A stretch of 64,000 nucleotides of DNA from Bradyrhizobium sp. SRS-191 (GCF_024586915.1 NZ_JANBVS010000001.1:310001-374000), one strand, 5' to 3'; numbered from the stretch's first letter, positions 17,409-28,174 are shown. The notes: generated from the sequence alone by a model not told the origin. Numbers and translations: made by a program.

Positions 17409-18338
17409 TCAGGTAAAGCCGAATAGCTTCGCCGGATTGCCGACCAGGATCTTCTCGCGGACCTCAGTATCCGGCGCCCAACTGGACAACAGGTCGAACA
17501 GCAGCGCATCGTCCGGTTTGTCTTTCTCGGTCGGATGTGGCCAGTCGCTGCCCCAGATCACCCGGTCCGGCGCCGCCTGCACGCAGGCCCGCGCGACCGC
17601 GCTCGTGTCGGCGTAGTCAGGCGGACCGAGCTTGGTGTCGGCATACGGCTCGGACAGCTTGATCCAGCCATGGCCCTTGTCGGCGAGCCGGAGCATCGCC
17701 TGCGCACCGGGATGAGCAAGTCCAATGGGCTGCGGAATGCGTCCGAGATGGTCGAACACGACCGGCACCGGCAATGCCGCGAGTACGGCCTCGTGCTGCG
17801 CGATCTGGTCGCCGGACATCAGCACCTGGACATGCCAGCCGAGCGGCGCGATGCGTTTGGCCGTCTGTTCCAGCCGCTCTGACGTCGTGACGCCCCAGGA
17901 TTGAGGCGTCAGGAAGTTGACGCGGACTCCGCGCACGCCGCGCTGATCCATGCGCTTCAACGCGGCATCATCGATGCTCTCGTCGATGACGACGATGCCG
18001 CGCGCCTCGGCGCCGAACTGGTCGAGCGCGTCGAGCAGGCACCTGTTGTCAACGCCGTAGGTCGAGGGCTGGACGATGACGTGCCTGACGACGCCAAGCC
18101 GTTTCTGCAGCAGACGATAGTCGGCAACCGTTGCGCCATCCGGCCGTCCGCCGCGCCAGTGCGGCGAGACCGGGAAGCGCGCATCGTAGATGTGATGATG
18201 GCTGTCGCAGGCATTGGCCGGCGCTTTCAGCTTCGGCGACTCCGAGCCGGCCGAGTTCGGCACGCTGTCCGCGGCTGCAGGCCTTGGGCCCATCAAAGCG
18301 ACGGCGCCGGCCGCCAACAGATGACGACGGGTGATCAT
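17409..18338 (-). CDS. Second Tat-exported LigI-like amidohydrolase
   Basis: A 309-residue protein. ATG at 18338 was chosen because MITRRHLLAAGAVALMGPRP is a clear twin-arginine signal and the ATG overlaps the transporter stop (ATGA); the frame is open much further upstream but that part is antisense-like. Motifs are CDSHHHIYDARFP (HxH), VFDHLGRIP and WGSDWPHPTEKDKPDD. It aligns well with the amidohydrolase at 15540, so the two are paralogues, each next to an ACS transporter. It likely hydrolyses a related lactone in the periplasm. Confidence 0.85.
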   Translation of the reverse strand: MITRRHLLAAGAVALMGPRPAAADSVPNSAGSESPKLKAPANACDSHHHIYDARFPVSPHWRGGRPDGATVADYRLLQKRLGVVRHVIVQPSTYGVDNRCLLDALDQFGAEARGIVVIDESIDDAALKRMDQRGVRGVRVNFLTPQSWGVTTSERLEQTAKRIAPLGWHVQVLMSGDQIAQHEAVLAALPVPVVFDHLGRIPQPIGLAHPGAQAMLRLADKGHGWIKLSEPYADTKLGPPDYADTSAVARACVQAAPDRVIWGSDWPHPTEKDKPDDALLFDLLSSWAPDTEVREKILVGNPAKLFGFT

Positions 18339-19654
18339 GCGGCCTCCTTTGCTTTGACAGTGTCGCGAGCGGGGTCGCCGAGCGCGGCCATCACGACGGT
18401 GCCGACTAGCAGGATCGCGGACAAGACATAGAGCGGCGTCGAGAAGCTCTTCGTCGTCTCCCTGAGATAGCCGATCATGTACGGGCCGACGAAGCCGCCG
18501 AGATTGCCGATCGACACGATCAAAGCGAGCCCGGCCGCCGCGGCGCGTCCGGTCAGGAAGCCGGACGGGATCGCCCAATAGGTCGCCTGGAACGACAGGA
18601 TGCCGACCACGGTCACCGTCAGCGCCAGCATCGCCGGCAGCGGTGACGCGAAGCTCGCGCTCACCGACAGCGCCACACCTGCAATCGCCAGCGCGCCGCA
18701 GACGAACCACAGCCGATGCCTGGCTCGGTTGGCGAGCCGGGCCCAGAGCAGCATGCAGACCGCGCCCAGCGCGTAGGGCGCTGCGGAGATGAAGCCGACG
18801 GCAACGTAGCTCACGCCGAAGCCGCGCACGATCTGCGGCAGCCACAGGCCGACGCCGAGCGAGCCGCAGATGCCGCAGAAATTGACCAGCGCCAGCACGA
18901 AGACCTTTGGATTGGCGAAGGCATCGCGCAGCGTGTTGCCGTGGCGGGCGGACAAGGTCGCCTGCTCCGCCGTCAGTTGCGCATCGAGCGCGCGGCGCTC
19001 ATCCGCTTCCAGCCATTTGGCATCGCCCGGACGGTCCGACAACACGAACAGGCAAGTGACGCCGAGCAGCACGGCCGGCAGGCCCTCGATGATCAGCAGC
19101 CACTGCCATCCCGCGAGGCCGCCGAAGCCGTCCATCGTCAGCAGCGCGCCCGAGATCGGCGAGCCGATCATGTTGGCGACGGGAATGCCCACCAGGAACG
19201 CGGCCGTGGCGCGGCCGCGCCAGACACCGGGAAACCAGTAGGTGAAGTAGAGATATACACCCGGCGTGAAGCCGGCTTCGGCCATGCCGAGCAGCAGGCG
19301 CATCGCCGAGAAGCTCACAGGCCCTGTCACGAGGCAGGTGAGCGTCGACAGCAAGCCCCAGGTGATCATGATCCGCGCGATCCACAGCCGCGCACCGACG
19401 CGCTGCATCATCAGATTGCTGGGGATCTCGCACAGGAAATAGCCGAGGAAGAACAGCCCGGCACCCCAGCCGAACTGCGACGGCGTGAGGCCGAGATCGC
19501 GGTTCATCTGCAGGCCGGCGAAGCCGACATTGATGCGGTCGAGATAGCTGACGACATAGCAGACGAAGATGAACGGGATGATGCGTCGCATCACCTTGCG
19601 CATCGTCGGCGTGATGTCGAATGCCGGCGCCGCGCGCGCAGCCTCGCTCTCCAT
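18335..19654 (-). CDS. MFS transporter, ACS type (second copy)
   Basis: A 439-residue 12-helix transporter. VMRRIIPFIFVCYVVSYLDR then INVGFAGLQM is the ACS signature. The ATG at 19654 has the SD GGAGG 7 bp upstream, and the stop overlaps the start of the Tat amidohydrolase gene. This two-gene operon mirrors the transporter-amidohydrolase pair at 14201-16481. A palindrome nearly identical to that at 13037 lies 72 bp upstream, so the same IclR regulator probably controls it. Confidence 0.88.
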   Translation of the reverse strand: MESEAARAAPAFDITPTMRKVMRRIIPFIFVCYVVSYLDRINVGFAGLQMNRDLGLTPSQFGWGAGLFFLGYFLCEIPSNLMMQRVGARLWIARIMITWGLLSTLTCLVTGPVSFSAMRLLLGMAEAGFTPGVYLYFTYWFPGVWRGRATAAFLVGIPVANMIGSPISGALLTMDGFGGLAGWQWLLIIEGLPAVLLGVTCLFVLSDRPGDAKWLEADERRALDAQLTAEQATLSARHGNTLRDAFANPKVFVLALVNFCGICGSLGVGLWLPQIVRGFGVSYVAVGFISAAPYALGAVCMLLWARLANRARHRLWFVCGALAIAGVALSVSASFASPLPAMLALTVTVVGILSFQATYWAIPSGFLTGRAAAAGLALIVSIGNLGGFVGPYMIGYLRETTKSFSTPLYVLSAILLVGTVVMAALGDPARDTVKAKEAA

Positions 19655-19725
19655 TCCGTTCCTCCATAGTGCCTTGTTGGGCCATTTGCGGCCGAGCTTG
19701 GCGGCACCATAGGAGGCAGAATAAT

Positions 19726-19748
19726 AAAATGCAACGATGTTTCATTTT
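19726..19748. promoter_or_regulatory. Probable IclR operator, site 2
   Basis: The palindrome is AAAATGCAAC-GAT-GTTTCATTTT, with arms complementary except at one position (C versus T). It is 72 bp upstream of the ACS transporter start at 19654 and matches site 1 at 13037 in 20 of 23 bases. It is the best evidence that the two halves of the block are co-regulated. Confidence 0.72.
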
Positions 19749-19884
19749 ACTGAGAACTGACGCGCGGCGTCAAAACGCGCAAATGCGCACCGGCGAACGC
19801 CGGTCCGCCGATGCTTGAATCGTGATGACGAAAGCTTGAATCGATGGACGGTGTGCCGTCCTGCAGCGCTGCGCCTTGCAGGCG

Positions 19885-19912
19885 ATCCCCCCCCGACGTG
19901 ATCGGGGGGGAT
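19885..19912 (-). terminator. Hairpin downstream of ntrC
   Basis: ATC8GA and TCG7AT arms with a 5-nt loop form a strong GC hairpin 11 bp past the ntrC stop. On the minus strand no T-run follows, so it may stabilise the 3' end or act with Rho rather than be a classical intrinsic terminator. It marks the end of dusB-ntrB-ntrC. Confidence 0.5.
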
Positions 19913-19923
19913 ATTCCTCGGGC

Positions 19924-21366
<1,443 letters not shown>

Positions 21367-21375
21367 AGGTGGTCC

Positions 21376-22551
21376 TCAATTTGATCCCTGTGAGGCACGC
21401 AACGGCGTCCCCGAAACGTCATCGCGATTGCTTTGGTCTGGTTGTTTGCTGGCGCTGTACATCGGCATCAGCACCCGGAAGGTCGTCTTGCGCGGCTGCG
21501 ACTCGCACTCGATGATCCCGCCATGGTCGCCGATGATCTTCGCGACCAATGCAAGACCGAGGCCGCTTCCGGTCGGCTTGGTGGTCACGAACGGATCGAA
21601 CAGGTTCGGCATCAGGTCTTCGGGCACGCCGGGGCCGTTGTCCTTGACGCAGAACTCCAGCGGCAGCGACACCCGCGACTTCTTGCCGGGCACCGACAGC
21701 CGCACGCCGGGGCGGAAGGCGGTGGTGAGCTGGATCTCGGCATCGGAGCCGAGGTCGACGACCGCTTCCGCGGCATTCTTGACCAGGTTCAGGAACACCT
21801 GGATCAGCTGGTCCTGGTTGGCGAGCACCGGCGGCAGCGACGGATCGTAGTCCTCGATGAAGCGGATGTTGCGGGCGAAGCCCGACTGCGCCAGCCGCTT
21901 CACGTGGTCGAGCACGGAGTGGATGTTGACCGGTCCGCGCGCCACCGGACGGTCGTCGCCGAACACCTCCATGCGGTCGACCAGCGTCACGATGCGGTCG
22001 GCCTCGTCGCAGATCAGCCGGGTCAGCATGCGGTCCTCCGAGGAGGCCTGCTGCTCCAGCAGCTGCGCGGCGCCTCGGATGCCCGACAGCGGGTTCTTGA
22101 TCTCATGCGCCAGCATCGCGGCCAGCGCGATCACCGAGCGCGCGGCGCTGCGATGGGTGAGCTGGCGGTCCATCTTGTCGGCGATGGTGCGCTCCTGCAG
22201 CATCACCACGATGTGCCCGGCACGCTCAGGCAGCGGGGCGACGTGGAGATCGACCAGCCGGTCGGCGCCGGTGCGCGGCGTACCCAGATCGACCTTGTAC
22301 TCGTTGACCGGCGCGTTGGTGGTCCGCACCTGATCGATCAGCGCCAGCAGCGGCGAACCGAACGGCACCAGCTTCTTCAGCGACTGCCGCTGCAGAAACT
22401 GCGTCGAAGAATCGAAGAACGATTCCGCCGCCATGTTGGCGTCCATGATCATGCCGTCAGGGCCGATGACCAGGACGGGATTGGGCAAGGCGTTGAGGAT
22501 GGCATCGCCGTCGGACGGAAGGCGCTTGCGCTGTTCTGCGGCTGAGCTCAT
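21376..22551 (-). CDS. ntrB: Nitrogen regulation histidine kinase NtrB
   Basis: A 391-residue soluble kinase without membrane helices. A PAS domain comes first ([26 protein letters not shown] as two runs). The H-box is [20 protein letters not shown], the N-box is LVKNAAEAV, and the G-boxes are [10 protein letters not shown] and GSGLGLALV. It phosphorylates or dephosphorylates NtrC under PII control. Its ATG overlaps the dusB stop by 4 bp (ATGA), so dusB-ntrB-ntrC is one operon. Confidence 0.96.
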   Translation of the reverse strand: MSSAAEQRKRLPSDGDAILNALPNPVLVIGPDGMIMDANMAAESFFDSSTQFLQRQSLKKLVPFGSPLLALIDQVRTTNAPVNEYKVDLGTPRTGADRLVDLHVAPLPERAGHIVVMLQERTIADKMDRQLTHRSAARSVIALAAMLAHEIKNPLSGIRGAAQLLEQQASSEDRMLTRLICDEADRIVTLVDRMEVFGDDRPVARGPVNIHSVLDHVKRLAQSGFARNIRFIEDYDPSLPPVLANQDQLIQVFLNLVKNAAEAVVDLGSDAEIQLTTAFRPGVRLSVPGKKSRVSLPLEFCVKDNGPGVPEDLMPNLFDPFVTTKPTGSGLGLALVAKIIGDHGGIIECESQPRKTTFRVLMPMYSASKQPDQSNRDDVSGTPLRASQGSN

Positions 22552-23594
22552 GCGGCTGCACTCCAGGCAAAATCGTCAAAGGCCTCGCGCAGCGCCCGAC
22601 GCACCTCGGACGGCTGCTCGGATGTCAGGATACGCTCGCGCCACGCCTTCAGTTTTTCGGCCGGGGCGCCGGCGTGCTGGGCGGCGACGTCGAGTCCCCA
22701 GCTGAGATGCTTGCGGGCGTGGCGCAGGCCGACCCGCTCGCCGTAATGGCGGCAGATCTCGTCGTAGAGCGCGGTGAGATAAACGAGCTGCTGCGCAAGC
22801 TCCGGCGCGCCCTCTTCCGCCCCGCCGTCGAGACGGCGGCCGATCTGGCCGGGCATCCAGGGCGCGCCTTGCGCGCCGCGGCCGATCATCACGGCGTCGG
22901 CGCCGGAGGCCTCGAGCGCCTCTCGGGCATCCTCGAAAGTGGTGATGTCGCCATTGACGACAACGGGGAGGTCGACAGCCTGCGTCACCGCGCGCACCGC
23001 GCTCCAGTCGGCCTCGCCCTTGTAGAACTGCTGCCGCGTGCGGCCATGCACGGTGATCAGCTGCACGCCGGCCGCTTCGGCGCGGCGCGCCAGCTCCGGC
23101 GCATTCAGGCTACGCTCGTCCCAGCCGAGCCGCATCTTCAGCGTTACCGGCACGTCCACGGCCTCGACCGTCGCCTCGATCAAGGTCAGCGCATGATCGA
23201 GATCGCGCATCAGCGCCGAGCCGGACTGGCCGCCGGTGACGTGGCGCGCCGGACAGCCCATGTTGATGTCGATGATATCGGCGCCGCCATCGGCAGCGAC
23301 CTTGGCGCCCTCGGCCATCCAATGCGCCTCGCAGCCGGCGAGCTGAACCACATGCGGTCCGATTCCGCTTGCCTCGCAGCGCAACCGGGATATCCACCGC
23401 CCGCGGACGAGATCGTCACTCGCGGTCATCTCGGACACCACCAGGCCAGCGCCCAATTCGGCGGCGAGTCGGCGAAAGGGCGCGTCGGTGATGCCCGACA
23501 TCGGCGCGAGGATGGCCCGGTTCGCGAGCGAAACGTCGCCTATCTTCAAAGCCTTGGCTTCTGGCTTGGCTGGTGGTTTGGCCGGACCGGTCAC
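22548..23594 (-). CDS. dusB: tRNA-dihydrouridine synthase DusB (NifR3)
   Basis: A 348-residue FMN TIM-barrel enzyme that reduces uridines in the tRNA D-loop. [20 protein letters not shown] is the FMN-binding start, [20 protein letters not shown] holds the catalytic Cys, and [13 protein letters not shown] and [13 protein letters not shown] bind FMN phosphate. The start is GTG at 23594, the only one compatible with the conserved N-terminus. It is the first gene of the ntrBC operon, the usual nifR3-ntrB-ntrC order, and divergent from ispDF. Confidence 0.95.
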   Translation of the reverse strand: MTGPAKPPAKPEAKALKIGDVSLANRAILAPMSGITDAPFRRLAAELGAGLVVSEMTASDDLVRGRWISRLRCEASGIGPHVVQLAGCEAHWMAEGAKVAADGGADIIDINMGCPARHVTGGQSGSALMRDLDHALTLIEATVEAVDVPVTLKMRLGWDERSLNAPELARRAEAAGVQLITVHGRTRQQFYKGEADWSAVRAVTQAVDLPVVVNGDITTFEDAREALEASGADAVMIGRGAQGAPWMPGQIGRRLDGGAEEGAPELAQQLVYLTALYDEICRHYGERVGLRHARKHLSWGLDVAAQHAGAPAEKLKAWRERILTSEQPSEVRRALREAFDDFAWSAAA

Positions 23595-23970
23595 GAACGA
23601 CTCTTAAAGCTCATCGACGCATCATTGCGTCTGCCCAGCACTCTCAAGCACAATTCTTGGGCAGTCAAGCGTCATGCCTACACTTTAGCCAAGACAACCA
23701 GCATTTCAAGTGCAGTGCAGCAAAATATGCTTGTTCGGCAGTCATGGTAAACCCGGGAGCTGCCGGATTTCTGCATGGCTCAGTGCGTATGCCCCGAAGC
23801 AGCCGGCAGGACCGCCTGTAAAGGTGCAGCCCCCGCCCTTCACCTCACTCCCGACTCGTCCCTGCGGCTCATGCACTGTGTGATGCCGCTCGCTTAACAT
23901 CTTCTGCGGATGTAAGAAGCCGCGACCATTCACCGCTCCCTCATCCCACCAGCATCGATACCCTGTTCCC
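23595..23970. other. dusB/ispDF divergent intergenic region (376 bp)
   Basis: This gap is less GC-rich than the genes. It must hold the promoters for the dusB-ntrBC operon (minus) and ispDF (plus). No convincing small gene with an SD, no strong hairpin and no sigma-54 signature was found. Confidence 0.5.
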
Positions 23971-25152
23971 ATGACGACTTCTCAGCGGACTGCAGCCATT
24001 CTCGTCGCGGCCGGACGTGGCCTGCGCGCCGGCGCCGGCGGTCCGAAGCAGTACCGAACCATCGGCGGCCGCACCGTCATCCATCGCGCGCTCGCGGCTT
24101 TCGCGGAGCATCCCGAGGTGAGCGTGGTGCAGCCGGTGGTGAACCCCGACGACATCGAGGTCTTCAATGCCGCCGTCTCCGGCCTCCGCCACGAGGCGCC
24201 GGCACATGGCGGCGCGACGCGCCAGGCTTCGGTGCTCGCCGGCCTCGAAGCGCTGGTGCCGCACAAGCCGGAGATCGTCCTGATCCACGATGCGGCACGT
24301 CCGTTCGTGACGCCGGCGGTGATCTCGCGCGCGATCGTCGCTGCGAACAAGACCGGCGCCGCAATTCCCGTGGTGCCTGTCACCGATACGATCAAGGAAG
24401 TCGGCGCCGACGGCGACATCACTGCGACACCCGAGCGCGCCAAACTCCGCATCGCGCAGACGCCGCAAACCTTCAGGTTCGACACGATCCTCGAGGCGCA
24501 TCGCCGCGCGGCGCGCGACGGCCTCACCGAGTTCACAGATGATGCGGCGATTGCCGAATGGGCGGGATTGACCGTCGCGACCTTCGAGGGCGATGTTGCT
24601 AACATGAAGCTCACCACACCGGAAGATTTCGTGCGCGAGGAAGCGCGGCTCGCGGCATCGCTCGGCGACATCAGGACCGGCACCGGCTACGACGTCCACG
24701 CCTTCGGCGAGGGCGACCATGTCTGGCTGTGCGGCCTGCGCGTGCCGCATAGCAAGGGCTTCCTCGCCCACTCCGACGGCGACGTCGGCCTGCACGCTCT
24801 GGTTGACGCCATCCTGGGCGCCCTGGCCGACGGGGACATCGGCTCCCACTTCCCGCCCTCCGACATGAAGTGGAAGGGCGCCTCCTCCGACCAGTTCCTC
24901 AAATACGCCATCGAGCGCGTCACCGCGCGCGGCGGCCGCATCGCCAACCTCGAAGTCACGATGATCTGCGAGCGCCCGAAGATCGGCCCCTTGCGCGACC
25001 AGATGCGCGCCCGCATCGCCGAGATCTCCGGCGTCGACATCTCGCGCATCGCGGTGAAAGCCACGACCAGCGAGCGCCTCGGCTTCACCGGCCGCGAGGA
25101 AGGCATCGCGGCCACGGCCAGCGCAACGATCCGGCTGCCCTGGGGGGTGTAG
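23971..25152 (+). CDS. ispDF: Bifunctional IspD/IspF (MEP isoprenoid pathway)
   Basis: A 393-residue fusion. The IspD half (1-225) has the nucleotidyltransferase motif [20 protein letters not shown] and [11 protein letters not shown], and adds CMP to methylerythritol phosphate. The IspF half (about 230-393) has [19 protein letters not shown] with the zinc ligands, [19 protein letters not shown] and a C-terminal [16 protein letters not shown]; it forms the cyclodiphosphate. The fusion is common in alphaproteobacteria. Its position next to dusB-ntrBC is also typical. Confidence 0.96.
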   Translation: MTTSQRTAAILVAAGRGLRAGAGGPKQYRTIGGRTVIHRALAAFAEHPEVSVVQPVVNPDDIEVFNAAVSGLRHEAPAHGGATRQASVLAGLEALVPHKPEIVLIHDAARPFVTPAVISRAIVAANKTGAAIPVVPVTDTIKEVGADGDITATPERAKLRIAQTPQTFRFDTILEAHRRAARDGLTEFTDDAAIAEWAGLTVATFEGDVANMKLTTPEDFVREEARLAASLGDIRTGTGYDVHAFGEGDHVWLCGLRVPHSKGFLAHSDGDVGLHALVDAILGALADGDIGSHFPPSDMKWKGASSDQFLKYAIERVTARGGRIANLEVTMICERPKIGPLRDQMRARIAEISGVDISRIAVKATTSERLGFTGREEGIAATASATIRLPWGV

Positions 25153-25515
25153 TTAGTGAGATTGGATTGATCCAAGTCTAGCCTCGGCTTCCGCCGGTGA
25201 GGTAGGAGATCAATCCTCTCTGATGTCAGACTTGAATTTGCGCCGCGACGGCGGTGCGCTCCCTCGCCCCGTTCTTACGGGGAGAGGGTTGGGGTGAGGG
25301 GCAGCCGCACGGGTGATGCGTGCGGACAGACCTGTACCCCCTCACCCGGATTGCATCTTGCGATGCAATCCGGCCTCTCCCCGCATCCGCCTTCGCTCTC
25401 CGAGCTACGGCGGACGAGAGCGGGGTGAGGCAAAACCGAGCCCAGGGAGGCGCCTCAGATCCATCGAGGCACTCCATCTCCGGCGGGTAGCTATCAGTTC
25501 GAGGACGAGCGGCAC
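25153..25515. repeat. Palindromic repeat element between ispDF and cinA
   Basis: This 363-bp gap has no gene. It holds imperfect GC-rich arms (CCTCGCCCCGTTCTTACGGG to GGGGTGAGGGG at 25262-25303, and CCCCTCACCC to GGGGTGAGGC near 25337-25430). A perfect hairpin, CGGATTGCATC-TTGC-GATGCAATCCG, lies at 25347-25372. This style of dispersed CTCACCC...GGGTGAGG palindrome is common between genes in Bradyrhizobium. The element may form a read-through or termination structure. Confidence 0.6.
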
Positions 25516-26130
25516 ATGGCGAGCGAACGTCAAATCGGCTCCACCAGCGCGCTGGCCCGCTCGCTGCTCGACCTCTGCCGGTCGCGCAAGCTGATGATCG
25601 CGACCGCGGAGTCCTGCACCGGCGGCCTGGTCGCCGCCGCACTGACGGAAATCCCCGGCTCCTCCGACGTCATCGATCGCGGCTTCGTCACCTACTCCAA
25701 CGAGGCCAAGCGCGCGATGCTCGGCGTCGAGGCTTCGACCCTGCAGACCTTCGGCGCCGTCTCCAAGGAGACCGCGATCCAGATGGCGGTCGGCGCACTC
25801 GAGCGCGCCGACGTCGACCTCGCGGTGGCCATCACCGGCATCGCCGGCCCCGGCGGCGCCACCCCCGGCAAGCCGGTCGGCCTCGTCCACTTCGCCGTCG
25901 CCGCCCGCGACGGCCGCATCACCCACCGCGAACAGCGTTTTGGTGCCATCGGCCGCAGCACGGTGCGGACGCGGTCGGTGCTGGAGGCGTTGCGGATGCT
26001 GATGGAGCTGGCGAGGCCGCAGGTGCCAGCGAAGCCGAAGCGCGCAGCAGCCACGCGGCTGCGCCCGCGCGTGGCGCGCGCGCCACGGCTGCATCCGGTG
26101 AAGCGGCCACCGAGGCGGCCAAGGACGTAG
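25516..26130 (+). CDS. CinA C-terminal domain protein (nicotinamide-nucleotide amidohydrolase, PncC-like)
   Basis: A 204-residue protein with only the CinA C-terminal domain (COG1546). MIATAESCTGGLVAAALTEI holds the active-site Ser-Cys-Thr region; later motifs are SNEAKRAMLGV, GAVSKETAIQMA and ITGIAGPGGATPGKPVGLV. PncC hydrolyses NMN to nicotinate mononucleotide in pyridine nucleotide salvage. The family core ends near residue 165. About 35 more residues form an Arg/Pro/Lys-rich tail (RPRVARAPRLHPVKRPPRRP), which is unusual. The start is ATG at 25516. Confidence 0.88.
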   Translation: MASERQIGSTSALARSLLDLCRSRKLMIATAESCTGGLVAAALTEIPGSSDVIDRGFVTYSNEAKRAMLGVEASTLQTFGAVSKETAIQMAVGALERADVDLAVAITGIAGPGGATPGKPVGLVHFAVAARDGRITHREQRFGAIGRSTVRTRSVLEALRMLMELARPQVPAKPKRAAATRLRPRVARAPRLHPVKRPPRRPRT

Positions 26131-26770
26131 TTTGACCTGACGCGCTGCGATATTGCCGCGACGTCACCGCGAGCGCAGCGATCCGATCCAGTCCTTGCCG
26201 ATCACGAGGCGACGCCCTCGCCCCACCCTCCGTCGTCATCCCCGCGAAAGCGGGGATCCATAACCACAGGCTCCCGTGTGGTGGCACGTCCGCGACTCCG
26301 ATCTCGTCTCACCACGTCCGCTGCGGAGTATGGGTCCCGGATCGGCGCCTCCACGGCGCTTTGCGCCGTTCCGGCTTGCCCGGGACGACAGCGGTGGGCG
26401 TAGTCCACATGCGTAGTCGGACTATTCGTCGGTTGGCCGCGCGTCGACTCGGCGAGTGAGCAAAGCGACCGCCTTAAGGCGGACACGTGCCCGCTGTGGT
26501 GCGAGCGCGCAGAAGCGGTGGGCACGGCGCGTTCACGCAGTGCGCGAAAAAGCAGCAATGCGGGCGCGCCTTTGCCCGCTCGACAGAACTGTGCAAGCCG
26601 CACGGTTGGTCTGCCGACCGCAGCCGCAGAGTCTGAAGGGCTCGATCAACTCATCTTGTCCTAGCTCGCCTCACACGCAGTGAACGCGACGTGTCCCGCC
26701 GCGACATACGACTACGCACGACGATCCGGCGACAGCGCGGCCCCATCGTTCACATCAAGGAGATCACCCT
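26131..26770. other. 640-bp intergenic region with dispersed repeats
   Basis: No credible gene is seen. A composite repeat occupies 26232-26395 (separate entry). A perfect 14-bp palindrome CCGCCTTAAGGCGG is at 26469-26482. The stretch 26500-26640 has the look of decayed repeat DNA. The SD AAGGAG for the hydrolase gene is at 26757-26762. Confidence 0.5.
26232..26395 (+). repeat. Composite palindromic repeat, copy 1
   Basis: It starts GTCATCCCCGCGAAAGCGGG (hairpin CCCCGC-GAAA-GCGGGG, 26240-26255) and continues through CCATAACCACAGG. The core CCGATCTCGTCTCACCAC then TCCGCTGCGGAGTATGGGTC follows, and the unit ends GCCCGGGACGAC. The same order of blocks, inverted, makes up 31190-31312. It is a REP/RPE-like dispersed element, not a gene. 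Confidence 0.75.
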
Positions 26771-27736
26771 TTGCATCGCACCCTGACCGCGCTTGCGCTC
26801 GCACTGCCGCTCCTCACCTCCCCGGCTCGGGCAGCCGGCCTTCAACTTCTCGACGACACCCCCGAGCTCAAGGGTGCGATCTGGACACCTTGCACCGCTG
26901 CGGCGCAGGAGGTGCCTCTCGGCAAGCTCGGGATCACCGGCGTCAAGACGCTGCCCGGTGTCAAGGATTGCCCGATCAGCGGCAACAGGCTGCCGCTGAT
27001 CGTGTTCTCGCATGGCCGCGGCGGCTGGTTCGGGCAGCATCATGATGTCAACGAGGCGCTGGCGGATGCCGGCTTCATCGTGGTGTCGATCAGCCATCCC
27101 GGCGACAGTTTTGGCGATGATGCACAGCGCGACAGCCTGTCGGTCTGGCTCTCCCGGCCACAGGACATCATGCGCCTGATCGATTTCATGTTGCAGCAAT
27201 GGACGGGCAAAGCCGCCATCGATCCCGGCCGGATCGGTTTCTTCGGCTTTTCGCGCGGCGGCTATACCGGAACGGTTCTCGCTGGCGTCGACCCCGATTT
27301 TGGACGCGTCGCTCAATATTGCACGCAGAAGAATCCGTTCTGCGAGCAGGTTCATAGTGGCAAGCTTCCCACGAGCTGGCCGCATGATCCGAGGATCAAG
27401 GCTGCGGTGCTCGCTGATGCCGCTCACACGGTCGGGTTCACAAAAGCGAACCTCGCGAGCATAAAGATTCCCCTGCAGGTGTGGCGCTCAGAACTCGGTG
27501 GCAATGGTGTGGATCCAGAGGGGACGGCGCGCGTGACGGCGAGCCTGCCCGGCAGCCCTGAGGTTCACACCGTGCCCGCCGCCCATTTTGCCTTCCTCGC
27601 GCCTTGCTCCGCCGAGCTTGCCGCGGCGGTCCCTCGCATCTGCGCCGACACGCCCGTGGATTTCGATCGCGCGGCGTTTCATCGAACCTTCGACGCCGAG
27701 ATCGTTCGATTCTTCTCTGACAAGCTTGGTCACTAG
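26771..27736 (+). CDS. Secreted alpha/beta hydrolase (dienelactone hydrolase / PAF-acetylhydrolase-like)
   Basis: A 321-residue exported hydrolase. The TTG start at 26771 is fixed by a perfect AAGGAG 8 bp upstream. The N-terminus MHRTLTALALALPLLTSPARA is a Sec signal. The nucleophile elbow is FFGFSRGGYTG (Ser), the oxyanion region is LIVFSHGRGGW, and the likely catalytic His is in VPAAHFAFL. Paired cysteines (CTAAA, DCPIS, YCTQKNPFC, PCSAEL, RICAD) suggest periplasmic disulfides. It would cleave esters; the substrate is unknown. It is monocistronic and flanked by repeats. Confidence 0.82.
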   Translation: MHRTLTALALALPLLTSPARAAGLQLLDDTPELKGAIWTPCTAAAQEVPLGKLGITGVKTLPGVKDCPISGNRLPLIVFSHGRGGWFGQHHDVNEALADAGFIVVSISHPGDSFGDDAQRDSLSVWLSRPQDIMRLIDFMLQQWTGKAAIDPGRIGFFGFSRGGYTGTVLAGVDPDFGRVAQYCTQKNPFCEQVHSGKLPTSWPHDPRIKAAVLADAAHTVGFTKANLASIKIPLQVWRSELGGNGVDPEGTARVTASLPGSPEVHTVPAAHFAFLAPCSAELAAAVPRICADTPVDFDRAAFHRTFDAEIVRFFSDKLGH

Positions 27737-27770
27737 ACGCCTGCCGAACCTCCATGACAGGGACGACCTC

Positions 27771-28112
27771 TCATGCGCGCCAGAATGGGCGTCGGCACAT
27801 CTGCCTCGCCTGCGCGCGCGTCACGCCGTAATCCGCCAGAACTTCGTCGGCCATCCACGGCAACTCCCGCGCGAAGCGGCGGCGCTCGTGCCAGCGCGTC
27901 CACCAGAGTCGCAGCAATGACACTGGCTCGGAATCGGTGCGATCCTGGGCGGGAGACGGGGCGGCCAAGTAGTAGACGTTGGCGCCGGACGAGATCGAGT
28001 GTCCCGGTGAGGAAGGATGACGCTGCCCCGAGAGCGCCGATGGTGGCAGGACGTGACGAAGCCCGCCCGCCCCGATGGTGCTGACGCTCGGATCGTTCGT
28101 CGTGCTCGGCAT
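27771..28112 (-). CDS. DUF1127 domain protein
   Basis: A 113-residue protein from ATG 28112 with the SD GAGGAG 7 bp upstream. The C-terminal 45 residues are a DUF1127/YjiS-like motif: LLRLWWTRWHERRRFAREL then ADEVLADYGVTRAQARQMC. The first 65 residues look disordered. DUF1127 proteins in alphaproteobacteria are small, Arg-rich and linked to stress responses and RNA turnover. A stem-loop plus intrinsic terminator lies 37 bp before the start codon, so the gene may be controlled by attenuation or sit downstream of an sRNA. Confidence 0.8.
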   Translation of the reverse strand: MPSTTNDPSVSTIGAGGLRHVLPPSALSGQRHPSSPGHSISSGANVYYLAAPSPAQDRTDSEPVSLLRLWWTRWHERRRFARELPWMADEVLADYGVTRAQARQMCRRPFWRA

Positions 28113-28148
28113 ATTGGGCTCCTCTCGAATGAGAAACCTGCCGGCAAC

Positions 28149-28174
28149 AAAAAAGCCGCCAGGTTTCTGGCGGC
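28149..28174 (-). terminator. Intrinsic terminator
   Basis: It has an 8-bp GC stem, a 4-nt loop and six T residues on the minus strand. It ends the candidate sRNA; it could also stop read-through from the HD-domain gene, whose stop is at 28356. Confidence 0.8.

Noticed and set aside
19885..19912. The ntrC hairpin as a classical Rho-independent terminator
   Set aside because: There is no T-run on the minus strand after the stem. It is kept only as a 3' hairpin.
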